A stretch of 64,000 nucleotides of DNA from Heterostelium album PN500 (lineage: Eukaryota > Evosea > Eumycetozoa > Acytosteliales > Acytosteliaceae). Both the position numbers and the translations under genes were made by a program. The stretch is taken from the NCBI RefSeq assembly GCF_000004825.1, contig NW_008805070.1:2046001-2110000 (forward strand), written 5' to 3'. This document shows positions 1 to 12,797 of this stretch, piece after piece. Position 1 is the stretch's first letter; the number at the start of each line of letters is the position of its first letter. The notes beneath the pieces were generated by a model that did not search any database, was not told the origin of the DNA, and saw only the letters and a list, made by a program, of their open reading frames with translations.

Positions 1-60
1 TTTACTTATTTTACTAACTAACTAACTAACTAATTAATTAATATCGAACAAAACAAACAG

Positions 61-2500
61 GGAAGATATTGGAAGTTATATGTTGAACAAGAGATGTCAT
101 CAAAGAACTATGATATGGTGGAAAAGATATTCTTGCGAAGTTTGAGAAACGTTAGGAATGTAGAACTTTGGAAGTGTTATATCACCTATATTCGACAGAT
201 CAAAGGAGATAGCAATAAGGAGGAGGTTATCAAAGCGTTTGAACTGGCGATCGAGTATATCGGCCTGGATATTTCATCGACACCGATCTGGCTAGAGTAC
301 TTGGCGTTTCTGAAAGAGGAGAAGACAGCGACATCCGCCGAGGAAGGCTCGAAAAAGAATGCGATTCGCAAGCTCTATCAGCGCGCCATCGAGAATCCGA
401 TGCACGACCTCGACCAACTCTGGAAGGAGTACGAACAGTTCGAGCAGGCATCGGGCAACAAGAATCTCGCCAAGAACTTGCTGGCCGAGCATTCCTCGCG
501 CTACCAACACGCCAAGACTGTGTATCGCGAGCGTAAAGCACTGCTCGAAGGCATCCTGAGGAATATGCTGGCAAAACCACCGCGCGCCACCGACAAGGAG
601 GAGCATCAGGTGCGATTGTGGCGCAAGCTGATCGTCTACGAGAAGTCGAATCCACAGCGCTTCGAACAGGCGCAACTCCGCCAGCGAATCACCGCGACCT
701 ACAACCAGTGTCTGCTGTGCCTGTATCACTATCCCGACATCTGGTTCGAAGCGGCCACCTACCAGGCGGACAGCGGCAACCACGAGTTGGCAACCAACTT
801 TTACGAGCGTGCCATCCAAGCGATTCCAAACAACTTGTTCCTTCACTTTAGTTTCGCCGACTTTTTGGAGATCAACAAAAAGGTTGCTCAGGCGAAAGAG
901 GTCTACGAACGACTGGTGACACCGTCGACACTAGCGGAACTCTCACACAATCCATTGGTGTGGATTCAGTATATGCGATTCGCACGACGTACCGAGAGAA
1001 TCGAAGGTCCACGTAAAATATTCAAACGCGCTAAATCACATCCGGAATGTACCTATCATGTATATATTGCCTTGGGATTCATCGAGTACTACGTCAATCA
1101 AGACACCAAAACAGCAAGAGAGATCTTTGAATTGGGTCTAAAGAAATTCAGTCATGAAATTCCCTATGTACATTTCTATGTTGATTTCCTAACGAATTTA
1201 AATGAAGATAATAGTAAGTAACTAGCTTATTAGAACTTTACTTTTATTTCAAATTTTTCTAACAAACAACAACAACAATATTGTTATTATAGATACAAGA
1301 GTATTATTTGAAAAGATATTATCTATTATTCCATCAGATAAATCAGAGATATTCTGGAGAAAATATTTGGATTTTGAATATCGGCAGAATCAAGATATTA
1401 ATACTATAGTGAAATTGGAAAAGAGATTCCAACAGCTCTCACCAAGCAACGAAAAGATGAGTATCATGCAGGTTTTGAATCGTTACAAGTTTTTGAATCT
1501 CTGGCCTTGTCATCCGAATGAAATCGAAATTATCAATAAGAATCTAATCGAAGAAGATCAAGACATTGCTATCGAGGAGCAATCGGCTGAAAATCAACAA
1601 CAACAACATCATCATCATCATCATGGTAAAAAGAAAGATAAACACGATAGAGGAAAAGGTGGAGCAAGTGGAAGTGGTGGTGGTGGTGATGGTGGATCGA
1701 ATGACTCGTCAACGAAAGACGGTAAAAGCTATTACAATGATAAACCATCGACTTCAACAAAGATCCCGGTTTCCACATGGAAAACAACACGTCCCGATAC
1801 AACAATGATGATTACCTATCGTTTGAATGAAATGGGAAAGATTTCTACACCTAGCGGTGGAGGTTTGGGTAATGGAACTGGAAACGATTCATCAAATTCT
1901 GCTGGTGGTTCTGGTGGAGTTGGCGGAGGCAACCAACCAAATATGATGAGAAACGATCCACGTAATAATAATAATGGTGCCAATAACAACAATCAGTGGT
2001 CAAACAACGATAACAATTTGATACCCGACTTTATTAAACCACTACTTCGTATATTGCCAGCACCCAATTCATTTAGAGGTCCTTGGATCGATGTAGATCA
2101 ACTGATGATGCTTATCAACGATACACCCATTCCAAATAACTCGCCTATTACTATGGGACTGGGAGGTGGAATCGGTGGTGGTGTTGGTGGAATAGGAGGA
2201 ATGAGTGGATTGGATTCACCGCCCAACGTAATGATGAAACCAAGTGGTGGCAATACCGGTGGTGGAAATGTAATTAATAAGAATATCAACAAATCAATGA
2301 ACCAACCTCACAAAAGAAAAATGGAAAGCAACAACAACAACAATAACAACCCTGACAACAACTCCAATGACAACGACGATTCTCAGCACCAACCAACTAC
2401 CCAAACTCACCAACCTCACCAACCAGCCATAGTTAACAAACCACCAGAACACGATATTTATAGAAAGCGACAAGCATCAAAACTATCAAAGAGATCCTAA
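61..2500 (+). CDS. cstf3: Cleavage stimulation factor subunit 3 (CstF-77), 5' end missing
   Basis: Scaffold subunit of the nuclear CstF complex, which binds the GU-rich element downstream of the poly(A) site during mRNA 3'-end formation. The first visible exon begins after an intron ending AG at 59-60 and reads in frame GRYWKLYVEQEM, as in animal CstF-77, so the start lies before the window. Exons: 61-1213 and 1293-2500; the 79-base intron is GTAAGT...TATAG, and the join restores LNEDNNTRVLFEK. HAT helical repeats fill the first exon (WKCYITYIRQIKG, WFEAATYQ, FARRTERI). The second exon has the end of the HAT domain, a His/Gly/Asn-rich linker absent from animal orthologues, and the C-terminal block ILPAPNSFRGPWIDVDQLM that matches the family's conserved tail region. 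It ends in an Asn-rich, basic segment. Identification is by remembered family sequence and is strong. Confidence 0.93.
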
Positions 2501-2987
2501 CACACCTATAAAATAAAAAACAAAACAAAACCATATATGATATTATATTAATTATTCAGTCTATAATATTCTATTTTTTTTTTAATTTAATATATCAGTA
2601 TAATAATAATAAACAACAAAAAAAAAAATTCAAATTTTATCTATTTTAATGTCAACACTGTCATCTTGTTATTACCCCCTTAAAAACAAATAAATACAAT
2701 CAATGATTAGTGTGTGATTTTCACAATGATATCATATGAAATAATTGAAAAATTACCTATATCTATGAGTTGAAAATGTGTGTTGCTATATTAATACCAC
2801 TGATTCTCTACCAAAAAAAATATATGTATAATTTTCATTTATTAATTTTTGTAACTTCATCATTGATTCTCTTCACTTATTACAATGATTGATTAATATC
2901 CTATATTTTTTTTATTTGATTATAATTTAATTTAAGAATAAAGAGATAAATTCATATTACTAAAATAATAATTTTTTAATATAAACA
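2501..2987. other. Intergenic spacer between cstf3 and transporter gene
   Basis: 487 A+T-rich bases holding the 3' UTR of cstf3 and the promoter of the downstream transporter gene. An AATAAA-type signal (agaataaag) lies near 2935, too close to the next gene to be assigned with confidence. I see no gene or RNA here. Confidence 0.5.
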
Positions 2988-4405
2988 ATGGAACCTAATA
3001 TAGATGAAAATAAAATAATAAGTAGTAATAATATAAATAATAACAATATAAAAAGAACAAGTCCAACAACAAAACCAATAGTTGTAGAAATAATAAAGTC
3101 CAATTTAGATAAAAGTTCAAATCAAAATGATAATTTGAAAACACAGACAACAAATCAAAAATTAAATACAGAAATATCTATTGATATTCCAGATAATCAT
3201 ATTAGTAATAAATCAAGTTCTATTGGATCTTTTAATGGAGTAGCTAGATATAGTAAAAATATTTATAAATGGATTCAAACAAATTCCATTTTGTTTCAAT
3301 GGTTAGTCATAAACTGTAGCTGCCTATTAGTAAATAGGTATGAATTTATTTTAATATTGAAAACATATATATATTCGATTCTAATTCAGTTTTTAGGAAA
3401 TTGGAAGAAGAATTTAAATTCCAAAAATTACCAATCACAATGATGAGTTACCAAATGATAATATCATCATTCCTATCCTGTCTATGTATATTTGTTCTCA
3501 AACTCACCCCCTACACCCCATTGAAATTAAGTGATTTCTTTTTTAAAATGGGTCCATTTACCCTTTTACATTCTCTCAATCATATAATCAATGCTTTGAT
3601 TCCATCTCAATCCGTTGGCATGACAAGGGTAAATATAAATTTATTTGTAATTTTAAATTATTTTTCTAATTTTTTTTTTCTAGACTTTGACTCCAATTAT
3701 AACAGTTTTTCTTCAATATTTAGTACTACATGTTACTTTTGAAAGTGGCGTATATATTTCTGTTCTGATCTTCTCAACAGGAGTATCATTTATGTATTTA
3801 GGAAGTACGTCAATTGAATTCTTTGCCAATCCATCGGTATTAGGAATTTCTTTTGCCATTGCTTCACTTCTTTCCTTCCAGACAGTGTATGCTCATAGAT
3901 TGTTTTCAACTTGGTTGAAACCAATAGATCCTTTGACTATTATGCTTTATTTCTCTCCAGGAAGTCTAATGATTCTCATTCCTTCTTCATTAGTATTTGA
4001 AAGTAATGAAATTCAATCATATCTTTCTACAATTTCAAATACTAAAGATCTTGTAACAATGATATCTCTAGGTGGAATTGTAACATTTTTTACTTGTATT
4101 TATTAAAACCTATATTATTATCCACTTTCTTTTAGATAATCTAACATTAATTTATTTATTTTTTAGTTTATATGACCTTTAGTATAAATAAAAGATATGA
4201 TATCCTTACAATGGCATTGGCAAGAAATTCAAAATATATGATCCTTAAGGTTCATAGTCATGGTGTATTCCAATTCTTTCAAATTTGGAATAACTTTGTT
4301 GGTCTGATATTATGTTTTTATGGAATCCTTAAATATAAAAAAGTTAATATTGAACCAATTAATTTATCAAAATCAAAGAAATCAGAACATACAGCTCAAT
4401 CTTAA
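2988..4405 (+). CDS. TPT-family (SLC35-like) nucleotide-sugar/triose-phosphate transporter
   Basis: A multi-pass membrane protein of the drug/metabolite transporter superfamily, TPT branch. Exons 2988-3337, 3397-3628, 3684-4095 and 4167-4405 give 410 residues; introns begin GTATGA, GTAAAT and GTATTT and end TTTAG, CTAG and TTTAG. The N-terminal ~95 residues are Asn/Lys-rich and cytosolic in character. The first helix carries the family pattern W..N....NRKLEEEFKFQKLPIT. The centre has GMTRTLTPIITVFLQYL, and the last helices hold MALARNSKYMILKV, where animal SLC35 proteins have the Lys-containing helix 9. The substrate cannot be deduced; Golgi or ER location is likely for the family. The donor of the last intron (4096) is weak but is the only one that keeps the frame. 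Its 3' end lies 89 bases from the oppositely oriented GPCR gene. Confidence 0.8.
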
Positions 4406-4494
4406 AAATTGTATAAAAATCAAATAAATTTAATAAAATACTGAATTCGATAGATTTTATTTATGTTTTACATTATTATTAATTATTATTATTA

Positions 4495-6756
4495 TTATTG
4501 ATTTTTAGGGGATTCGGTGTTGATGTCTGAGGTCATCGTACTATTGGTATCACCAACTGGCATTTCATCGTCATCACTATCAAATTGTGCATGGATAGGA
4601 CCTTCTGGCATTCTAGATTCGGTTGGCTCTGGACCCTCAATCGATTCTTCGTCATCGAATTGCTCACTTTGAACCTTACTGGAATTCTTTGAACTTCTTG
4701 AAGCTGCAATGGAACTCTTGTTTTGAGAACTCGAGTTCTCACCGTGTCTGAACAGTCTGATGAACTTTGGTACAAAGAGAAGTAACATGGAAATGGTGGT
4801 AATGAAAATGGCAGCTGTACAGATGATGGTAGATTCACTGTTTTGAGTTTGTGGTGAAACCATCAATGGGATAACAATGAAAATAGACAACATGGCAACG
4901 TACAAGGTGTGGGCGATTGGCTTACTCTCATTGAACTCCTCCATATCGACAATACGGATCTTCCATGATACAAATACACCAACAATTAGCAAGATGGCAA
5001 ACACACCCAAAAGAATATACAAGGGGTATTGACCGTTGCTTTGAAGATCACAAATATCAGTGTATTCATATTTACCAAGATACTCTTCAACAAATGATGG
5101 ATTGGCTCTCAAGTTTCCAATGGATTCAGCAGTAATACATGCCAAAAGAACAATCATAATAGCAATGAGACCACCAACCCATGGAGCAAGTTGAGCATTG
5201 GTAATCTTAATTCTCTTTAATTCTGGATCTAAATTTGATATTTAAATATTAGTATTTAAAATAAATAAAAACTTGAACAAATTAATTTATACATACTATC
5301 GAAAATTAACCAAATACGGAAATTCTTTACTACCATACAACCAACCATCAATGCATATCCGATGGCCAATAAATAATATCTTGCATTACAAGTGGCGTCA
5401 TTGTTTGGCATTACATAGATGATTGCTCCGACATAAGTAAAAATGGCACCAACAATAATAGTACCGGTGAAAACTGGACTTGCCGATCTAATGGAATGAG
5501 AGTTTCTGAAATAATATACAGCAGCCAACAAGATGAGACTAAAGAATATAAGAACACCAGCGGTAATAGTAATACCCATAAGAACTGGTTTAGATACACC
5601 AATATTTACAAGTGGTACTTTATAGAAACCATGGTAAACCATACCCTCATAAGGAGCATCTAAACCAAAGAATTGACCATTGGTAATACAATTTCCAGTG
5701 AGATTTGGGAAAATGGCTTTGTTGTATTCATTGCATAAATAAGGATGCTTTGCTCTTGGAATTGTAATTAATCTAGCAACTTCATTTTCAACTTTTGTTT
5801 TAACATCATCTGAAACCTTTATTTGTAAATAAAATTAATTATAAAATTTAAAAAAAAAAAGTAAAATTAAAGAAATAACTTACAACAAAACTAAACTTTC
5901 CTAATTTAAGGAAATTATTGTCAAAGTCACCATAATCTTTGTAGGAATTTTTAGTTTCATTTCTAACCCAATTTGTGAAATTAATGAAAACATGAGACCA
6001 ATCAGTAATAAAAGACATACCGATATGTTCTCCGTAGACATTCTCTTGGGGGAATCCATTTGTTCCAAGTCCAAGCTTTCCTCTCTTGATTGCCTCTACC
6101 TCTACCGACATATCGTCTTGATTGTTACTAATCAAGTCAACACCCAAGTCTAAAAGATAATTGGCAGCACCTCTCGAGATATCTTGATCCAACCAGGTTC
6201 CAGTATTGTATGTGTGAACGACAGAGTTGTTGTTTGCCATTCTAGCACCGACAAACAAGGCATTGGCATTGTAGTTATTGACCAGTGGAGCTCCAGGTGC
6301 AACGTAACCGATCATACTGGTATTGGATACCAAACCAGCAAAATAACCAATAATATACTGACAAACTCCAATGTTGTAAGTGAAAAAAGCAAGATTGGTG
6401 GTATTGGTCAAACTTCCACGAGTCAGCCATTTGATTTGTGGATATCTCTGAGCGTACTGACGAGTTGGTGTTGTCATTTCTACCGAGGTGGTAACAATAC
6501 CGTTGTATCCTTTCTCGACCAAACTATCAATGGTCTGATTGAAAATCTCGGGCTTGATATCTTCGAAAATATGAATATTGGTGGTATTCATTGCTCTCTG
6601 AGTTTTCACCATTGCATCATTAATCATATAGTTGAAACCGAAATCTCCAAGTTCTCCATTACATATGATTGCGATTTTATATGAGTTGTCTACATTTGCA
6701 CTAATAACTCTAGAAACCAAAAAGGTTGTAAGAAATAACAATATATATTTTAACAT
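4495..6756 (-). CDS. GABA-B/metabotropic glutamate receptor-like GPCR with BMP domain (Grl family), copy 1
   Basis: Class C seven-transmembrane receptor of the dictyostelid Grl family. In D. discoideum some members respond to GABA, glutamate or SDF peptides; the ligand here is unknown. Exons 6756-5884, 5816-5297 and 5228-4495 give 708 residues. A signal peptide (MLKYILLFLTTFLVSRVISA) is followed by a periplasmic-type BMP lipoprotein ligand-binding fold (DFGFNYMINDAM, GYNGIVTTSVEM, GLGTNGFPQENVYGEH, about residues 25-340). The 7TM region runs from about residue 385 to 645 (SHSIRSASPVFT, MVGCMVVKNFRIWLIFDNPEL, SWKIRIVDMEEFNESKPIAHT). The cytoplasmic tail is Ser/acid-rich and has SRSSKNSS, shared with copy 2. 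An intron interrupts LIFD/N in the 7TM domain and is absent from copy 2. Start chosen at the signal peptide Met. Confidence 0.9.
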
Positions 6757-7665
6757 TTTATATGTTATCTAATTAATTTATTATACACCAATTTATTGTT
6801 GTTACAATATTAATATTACAATAAATATATTTAAAAAATAATATAAATAAATATATCTATGAAAGTATTTTTAAAAAAAACTAAAAAAAAAAATAACAAC
6901 TAAACTAAACTACTAAAAAAAACTAAACTATTATTATAATTTTAGAAAACTTATTACCAGTATAGTATTTTCTAACATGTATTGATTAAAATAAAATAGT
7001 TTTGTTTTTGTGAATGGTTGATCCACTACTATTATAGATCAACTGTTTCTTTGGAGAGAAGTTGGTTTGAAATTTAGATCAAACAATCATTTCTATGATT
7101 TTGTGGCCCTCAAAATGACGAGCATCTGTAGGTAATTAAAAAAAAAACAAAAAAAAAATTCATTTATGAATTAATAACTAACTGTATGATTCGCGATAAA
7201 ATTGAATTCGACAAAAAAATTGTTTTTAATTTGAGTATAAGATGTGGGAGGAAAGCCCTATTTCTTGGTTTTTTTGAAATAGTTAATCGCATGGTTTAAA
7301 AAAATCCAAATTTAACTGATTTTTGTGTTTTTTCGATCGAATTTTTTTTTTTTTTTTGTAATCAGTCCTTAGGAGATTTTAGACTCAACATCATCACTTT
7401 TTTTAAAGGTAGTTTATGGCATTATGCAATCAAAAATTTACCAGATCTAAACAACATTCACCAAAAACAAAAGTTAAAATTAGAGACCACATATGATGAT
7501 ATTTTTGTTTGATTAATCTATAGATCTACAAAATTTTTGTACACCTCTTTATTTTGTTTTCAAATAAATAAAATTATTATTTAATTTTAATTTTTTTTTT
7601 AAATAGTATAAAAAAAAAAAAAATTGTTATTATAATTATCTTTTTGTTATTATTGTTGTCAATTA
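6757..7665. other. Intergenic spacer between the two GPCR genes
   Basis: 909 bases between the tandem receptors: the promoter of copy 1 and the 3' flank of copy 2. About 7020-7130 is noticeably richer in G+C than its surroundings and contains a short perfect hairpin (AATCAT ttct ATGATT). It might be a regulatory block. No coding frame is credible. Confidence 0.4.
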
Positions 7666-9925
7666 TTATTGTTCATTTTCTTCTTTTTCATCATCTATAT
7701 TAATATTTTCCATATTACTGAAAGTTGGAGATCCTGGATTTGGATTATTATCGGTTTGGTTGGACTTGGCCTCTTCGGCATCGGAATCGAAAGTAGCATG
7801 GATTTTGCCAGAGTAGGCGACCTTGGATTCGTCATCTTCGAATCCACTGTTTTTGTTGGAGGAGTTCTTGGAGGAACGAGATGCAGCGATCGAACTCTTG
7901 GATCGGTTGAAAACATCACTGGATTTATCACCAGTGGCAATACGAAGGAATTTTGGAATGAAAAGAATCGACATGGAAACAGTGGTGATAAAGAGTGCAG
8001 CGGCACTAATAATAGTTTGTTCGGAACTTCTGGTCTGTGGTGATACCATCAGTGGAATAACAATGAAACAAGAGAGTAAACCGACATAGAGTGTATGTGC
8101 AATTGGTTTACTTTCGTTGAAATCTTCGATATCGACAATACGGATCTTCCAAGATACGAAAACACCAATGATAATAAGCAAACCGAAAACAGCGAGAATG
8201 GCCAACAAAATAGAGGAGCCGTTGCTATCCATACTGCAGATATCTTGGAATTCGTAGGCTGCTAGTTCCAGATCGGTATCTGGACCGAATGCTTGGGTAA
8301 CACCGTTGTTTCCAATTGATGGTGCAGTCAACAAACCGAGCAACACTACGAGGATAGCAACTAAACCGGCAACCCATGGGAATAAATGTAAGTTTGTAAT
8401 CTTAATAACACGAAGCTCTGGATTGTCGAAAATTAACCAAATACGAATATTCTTTACTACCATACAACCAACCATCACAGCATAACCGATGGCGAGGAAC
8501 CAGAATCTGGCATTACATGAACCGTTCGATGGAGTCAACACATATGTGATAACACCAACATATGTCAATATACCACCGAATATGATGGTCATCGAGAAGA
8601 TTGGACTTGCAGATCTAATGGCATGGGTATTACGGAAAATGTAGATAGCGACAATAGCTACTACGGAGAGAATGATCAAGATACCGGCAGTTATAGAGAA
8701 ACCGTATAATAGATTGTTATCGACGTCGATCTTGGTGAGAGGAATCGAATAGTAACCACGGTCATTGGTTCCTGGGTATGGTGTATTGAAAGCAAAGTAC
8801 TGACCGTTGGACATACAGTTGTTCTTGGCACCTGTCAAGGGAGGGTTGAAAAGAGTACTATTCAAATCAGCCAACTGTCTATTGAAATCATTACAATAGT
8901 ATGGGTGTTGAAGTCTTGGAATTGTAGCAAGTCTTTTAACCTCGTCAGTAACTTTTTTTTGAACTGCTTCTGGTACCTATTAATATGAAATATTGGTATT
9001 AGAATAGTCTTGAAATTGTAGTAATTCAATTATCTATATTAATTAACTTACTGTAAATGAAAAAGATGAAATTTGAATGAAATTATTTGGGAAATCACCA
9101 TAGTCTTTTCTGGAGTATGGGGAATCTTGGACAATCAAATTGACGAAATTGATAAACACTGAACTCCAATCTAAAACGATTGACATACCAATGTGTTGTC
9201 CGTAGATATTCTCCTGAGGATAACCGTTGGTACCAAGACCAAGACCACCACGCTTCATGATGGTATGTTCAGCAGAGAAATCGTTCTGGTTGTTGACAAG
9301 CAAGTCGATACCGTCATCGATCAATCGGTTGGCAGCACCAGTCGACTTGTCCACTGAAACCCAATCTCCAGTATTATAGATGTCAAGTGAAACGGTACCA
9401 TTCGATTGACGAGCACCAACAAAGAAAAGCTGCACAAGTGTAGTTTGGAACGTATGGAAGACCTGGTGCAACACATCCCAACTTTCCAGTCTTTGTCATG
9501 AGTCCAGCAAAGAAACCGGTAAGATAATAATTGATACCGATGTTATAGGTGAAATAGGAAAGATTGGTTGTGTTGGTCAAACTACCACGGATAAGGAAAC
9601 GCACTTGAGGATTGTTGGTGGCAAAGAATCTGGTTGGTGTGGCCATCTCTACAGAGGAAGCAACTATTCCATTGTATCCTTCGGCGATCAATCTCTCTAC
9701 GGTTTGATTAAAAATATCTGGTGTGATCAATTCAAACATTTTAATTTCTGATGAATTGAAATATCTTTGAGTTTTGATGAAACCATCGTTGATCTGATAA
9801 TTGAATCCAAAATCCATATTATCAGATGATGTAAGAATGGCAACTTTTAATTGTGCCGATAGTACATTTCTATAATTTAATACAATGAAAAAACAACAAA
9901 CAAAATATAAAAATAATTTAGACAT
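7666..9925 (-). pseudogene. Grl-family GPCR copy 2, with a one-base frame break in the BMP domain
   Basis: Tandem paralogue of the downstream receptor, in the same orientation. Exons 9925-9052 and 8976-7666. Signal peptide MSKLFLYFVCCFFIVLNYRNVLSA, BMP-type ligand-binding domain, 7TM domain and Ser-rich tail with SRSSKNSS are all present. Near 9421-9432 the frame changes: PGLPYVPNY leads in one frame and FVGARQSNGTVSLD continues in the next. Exon 1 is 874 bases against exactly 873 in copy 1, so a single extra base in the run around aaagaaaagc explains it. The frame is otherwise open and conserved from end to end. This looks like either a sequencing error in a short homopolymer-like run or a very young pseudogene. 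The 7TM exon lacks the intron that copy 1 has after LIFD. Confidence 0.75.
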
Positions 9926-10969
9926 ATTTTATTTGTTATATGTATTAAAACAATATATAATTATTATTTATTATAGAATTTAAAAATATATATATTTATT
10001 TCGAAAAATATAATATTTATAAATATTATATTATTATTATTAAAAAAGTATTATTACAAGATTATTATTTATATAAATAAATAAAAAAGAAATATATAAA
10101 TACAATGAGACTAAATATATCTGTATATGGATAAAATTAAAAATACAAATCTTGTGGTTTTGTGATGAAAAGCGATTGAGTTGTCCAAAGACTGAAAAGA
10201 GTGATTGATCAAATTAATGATTTATTTGAAACTTATTATTAATAAACATTGTACACGGTATCGCATACAGTTTCTGATCAGTATTTACTATTTTTGATTA
10301 AAAAATTGTAAAAAAAATAATATTAAAAAAGGGTGTGCACATTAATGGACACACATCAAACCATATCTATGGCTGACATTGAGATGATGGTAGAAACAAA
10401 CCTATTAATATAATGGATTAGTTACTTTTAATGATCATTCGCAACTACTTTATTTAATTAATGTGTAGATCCACACAGTTGCCAATACAATGCAAATATT
10501 AGATTTAAATGAGTTCGTGTATAGTATACTGTAAAGTGATTTTGTATCGAAAAAAACGATAGAAAGATTATCTAAGAAACCATTATTTCTTAGCGGTCAT
10601 CAAACAACCAATCAAAATAAGCGCTGCATCTTTAAATCTAAGATACCTACAGCGAGATCACATCTCCACTGTCGTCTTTTTTTGCAAAACGACAAAAATA
10701 GTTGATCAATTGACATAATAAAACAAGGTCGTATCTATGATTGTTTTTTTGTATTGTAATTGCGTCATTTCCCACTAAGAAACCAACCACCTGATTGCAA
10801 CACAAACCTTTGCCAACTGGTAATTGACCAAAACAAAAAACAAATTAAACCACACAAACAAAAAATAAATATTTTTTTGGGCATTGTGCAAGTTGGTATG
10901 AGTGGGTCGCACCATCATCCATACCATCAAGTTTCAAAAACAAAACAAAACATTTAATTAAACAAAACC

Positions 10970-11002
<33 letters not shown>

Positions 11003-11117
11003 TCAAAAACAATCAGTTATTCGTGTGCGGTTTTTTTTTTTTGATCAATCGTTTTTTTTTTAAGTATTAATATTTTTTTATGTTTTTTTTTTTTTAATTT
11101 TATTTCTCATAATTAAT
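9926..11117. other. Intergenic region with a hairpin-rich block
   Basis: 1.2 kb between purH (3' end) and GPCR copy 2 (5' end). The distal part has an A run of about 26 near 10974-11000. At 10572-10693 three separate inverted repeats occur in a comparatively G+C-rich block (see findings). The rest, from 9926 to about 10530, is A+T-rich promoter-like DNA. No protein-coding frame is convincing. Confidence 0.45.
10572..10693. ncRNA. Candidate structured RNA or cis-element: three adjacent hairpins
   Basis: Three inverted repeats are visible: CTAAGAAA/TTTCTTAG (10572-10579 and 10586-10593, six-base loop); nested CGCTG/CAGCG (10622-10626, 10650-10654) enclosing ATCTT/AAGAT (10628-10632, 10640-10644); and GTCGT/ACGAC (10671-10675, 10689-10693). 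Such spacing in DNA that is otherwise unstructured A+T suggests a folded RNA, but chance is not excluded and the strand is unknown. It lies 650-770 bases upstream of the GPCR start, so it could also be promoter sequence. Confidence 0.25.
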
Positions 11118-12797
11118 TTAATGAAGGAAATTTCTATTTCCAGTGAAAACCATTGGAATTCCAAATTTGTCGGCAGCATCAATTACTTCTTGATCTCTGA
11201 TACTACCACCTGGTTGGACTATACAACTGACTTGAGCTTCGTGGGCAGCGTCAATGCTGTCTGCGAATGGGAAGAAGGCATCCGAAGCCAAAACTGATCC
11301 TTTGACCTTGTCACCACCGACTCTGACACAGATGTGTAGAGATTGGACACGGTTTGGTTGACCGGCACCGATGGCAACGATTTGATTGTCGTGAGCGACG
11401 ACGATAGCATTTGATTTGACGTGCTTGCTGACTCTCCAGGCAAACAAGAGGTCACGCATCTGCTCGGCGGTTGGAGCGACCTTAGTGACGACCTTCCAGT
11501 TCTTGCAGGCCTCATCGACACCACCAATAATAATTGGGTTTGGTTGTTGGAGGAGTGCACCACCGGTGATAGTTCTGACGTCGGGTTGAGCAAAGGCGGC
11601 TTGGGTGGCGGCCTCTGGAATTCTGAGGATTCTGAGTTTCTCCTTCTTGGACAACAGCTCCAGAGCTTCTTTCTCGTAGTCTGGTGCGATGATGACCTCG
11701 TAGAAGACACTCTTGAGTGCTTTGGCAGCGTCCAAAGTCAATGTACGATTGAATCCGAGAATACCACCGTATGCCGACTTGGGATCTCCGTTGAAGGCAC
11801 GAACGTATGCCTCTGCTTGATTCTCATGCATGGCGAGACCGCATGGATTGGTGTGCTTGATGACACAACAGGCGGTTCCACTGAATTCACGGACAGCCTT
11901 CAGCGCGGCATCTCCATCGAGAATATTGTTGTAGGAGAGAGCTGGACCGTGGAGCAACTCGGCGTTGGCAATACCACCGACACCCGGCAGCGAGTAGAGA
12001 GCAGCCTTCTGATGTGGATTCTCACCGTAACGCAAATCGTTCTTCTTCTCGTATAATGGTACAAAGGTTTGTGGGAATTCAACGGTCTTATCACCGGTGG
12101 CAGTCTCCAATGTCTTTCCACCCTCCAGGCTGACGGTCGACAAGTATTGGCTAACGGCGGCATCATATTGAGCACCATGTTGGAAAGCTTTCAATGCCAA
12201 CTTGCTTCTCTCCTCCAAAGTAATAGAATCGACTCCACTCTTTTGGATTCTTTCACCGATCCACTTGTAATCATTTGGATCAACAACAATAATAACATGT
12301 TTAAAGTTTTTCGATGATGCTCTGAATTAATTGGACAAAAAATAAAATTAATATTATTATTTTGTTTTCAAAAGAACACTAACTTTTGTAGTTTATCTTT
12401 AACTTTACCTGATAAGAGTATGTCCACCGATATCAACGTTTTCTAATGCATCGGCCAATGTGGTCGATGGTTTTGAGATGGTCTCTACGAATGGGTAGAG
12501 ATTGACGGCAACCAATTGAATTGGGTTTATATTGTGTTTGGCGAGATCGGCTTGATGCTCTGGCAGGTCGGTTCTGGCGAGGAGAGCACCGTGTACACGT
12601 GGATGCAAGGTCTTTACACGACCGTCCAACATCTCTGGGTACTCTGTGATATCAGAGACCTGTACAACTGGCACACCGGCATCGACCAACGACTTTGAAG
12701 TACCGCCAGTCGAGATGATCTTGAATCCAGCTTGAGCGAGAATCTTACCGAAATCAACAACACCACTCTTATTATAAACACTTAATAATGCTTGCAT
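11118..12797 (-). CDS. purH: Bifunctional AICAR formyltransferase / IMP cyclohydrolase
   Basis: Catalyses the last two steps of de novo IMP synthesis: formylation of AICAR with 10-formyl-THF, then ring closure. Exons 12797-12409 and 12321-11118 give 530 residues, the length of bacterial PurH and shorter than animal ATIC (about 592). The N-terminal MGS-like cyclohydrolase domain has [31 protein letters not shown] and VNLYPF. The C-terminal transformylase domain has [21 protein letters not shown] with the catalytic Lys-His pair, [15 protein letters not shown] and [13 protein letters not shown]. The end reads [10 protein letters not shown], with Asn where many homologues have His. The single intron (GTAAAG...TTCAG) falls after LIR. 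The coding DNA is distinctly richer in G+C than the flanks. Cytosolic. Identification is very secure. Confidence 0.97.

Noticed and set aside
186-846. Several minus-strand frames over the first exon
   Set aside because: Antisense to the clear CstF-77 HAT repeats.
11421-12056. 211-codon + strand open frame
   Set aside because: Antisense shadow of purH; no domain and no start context.
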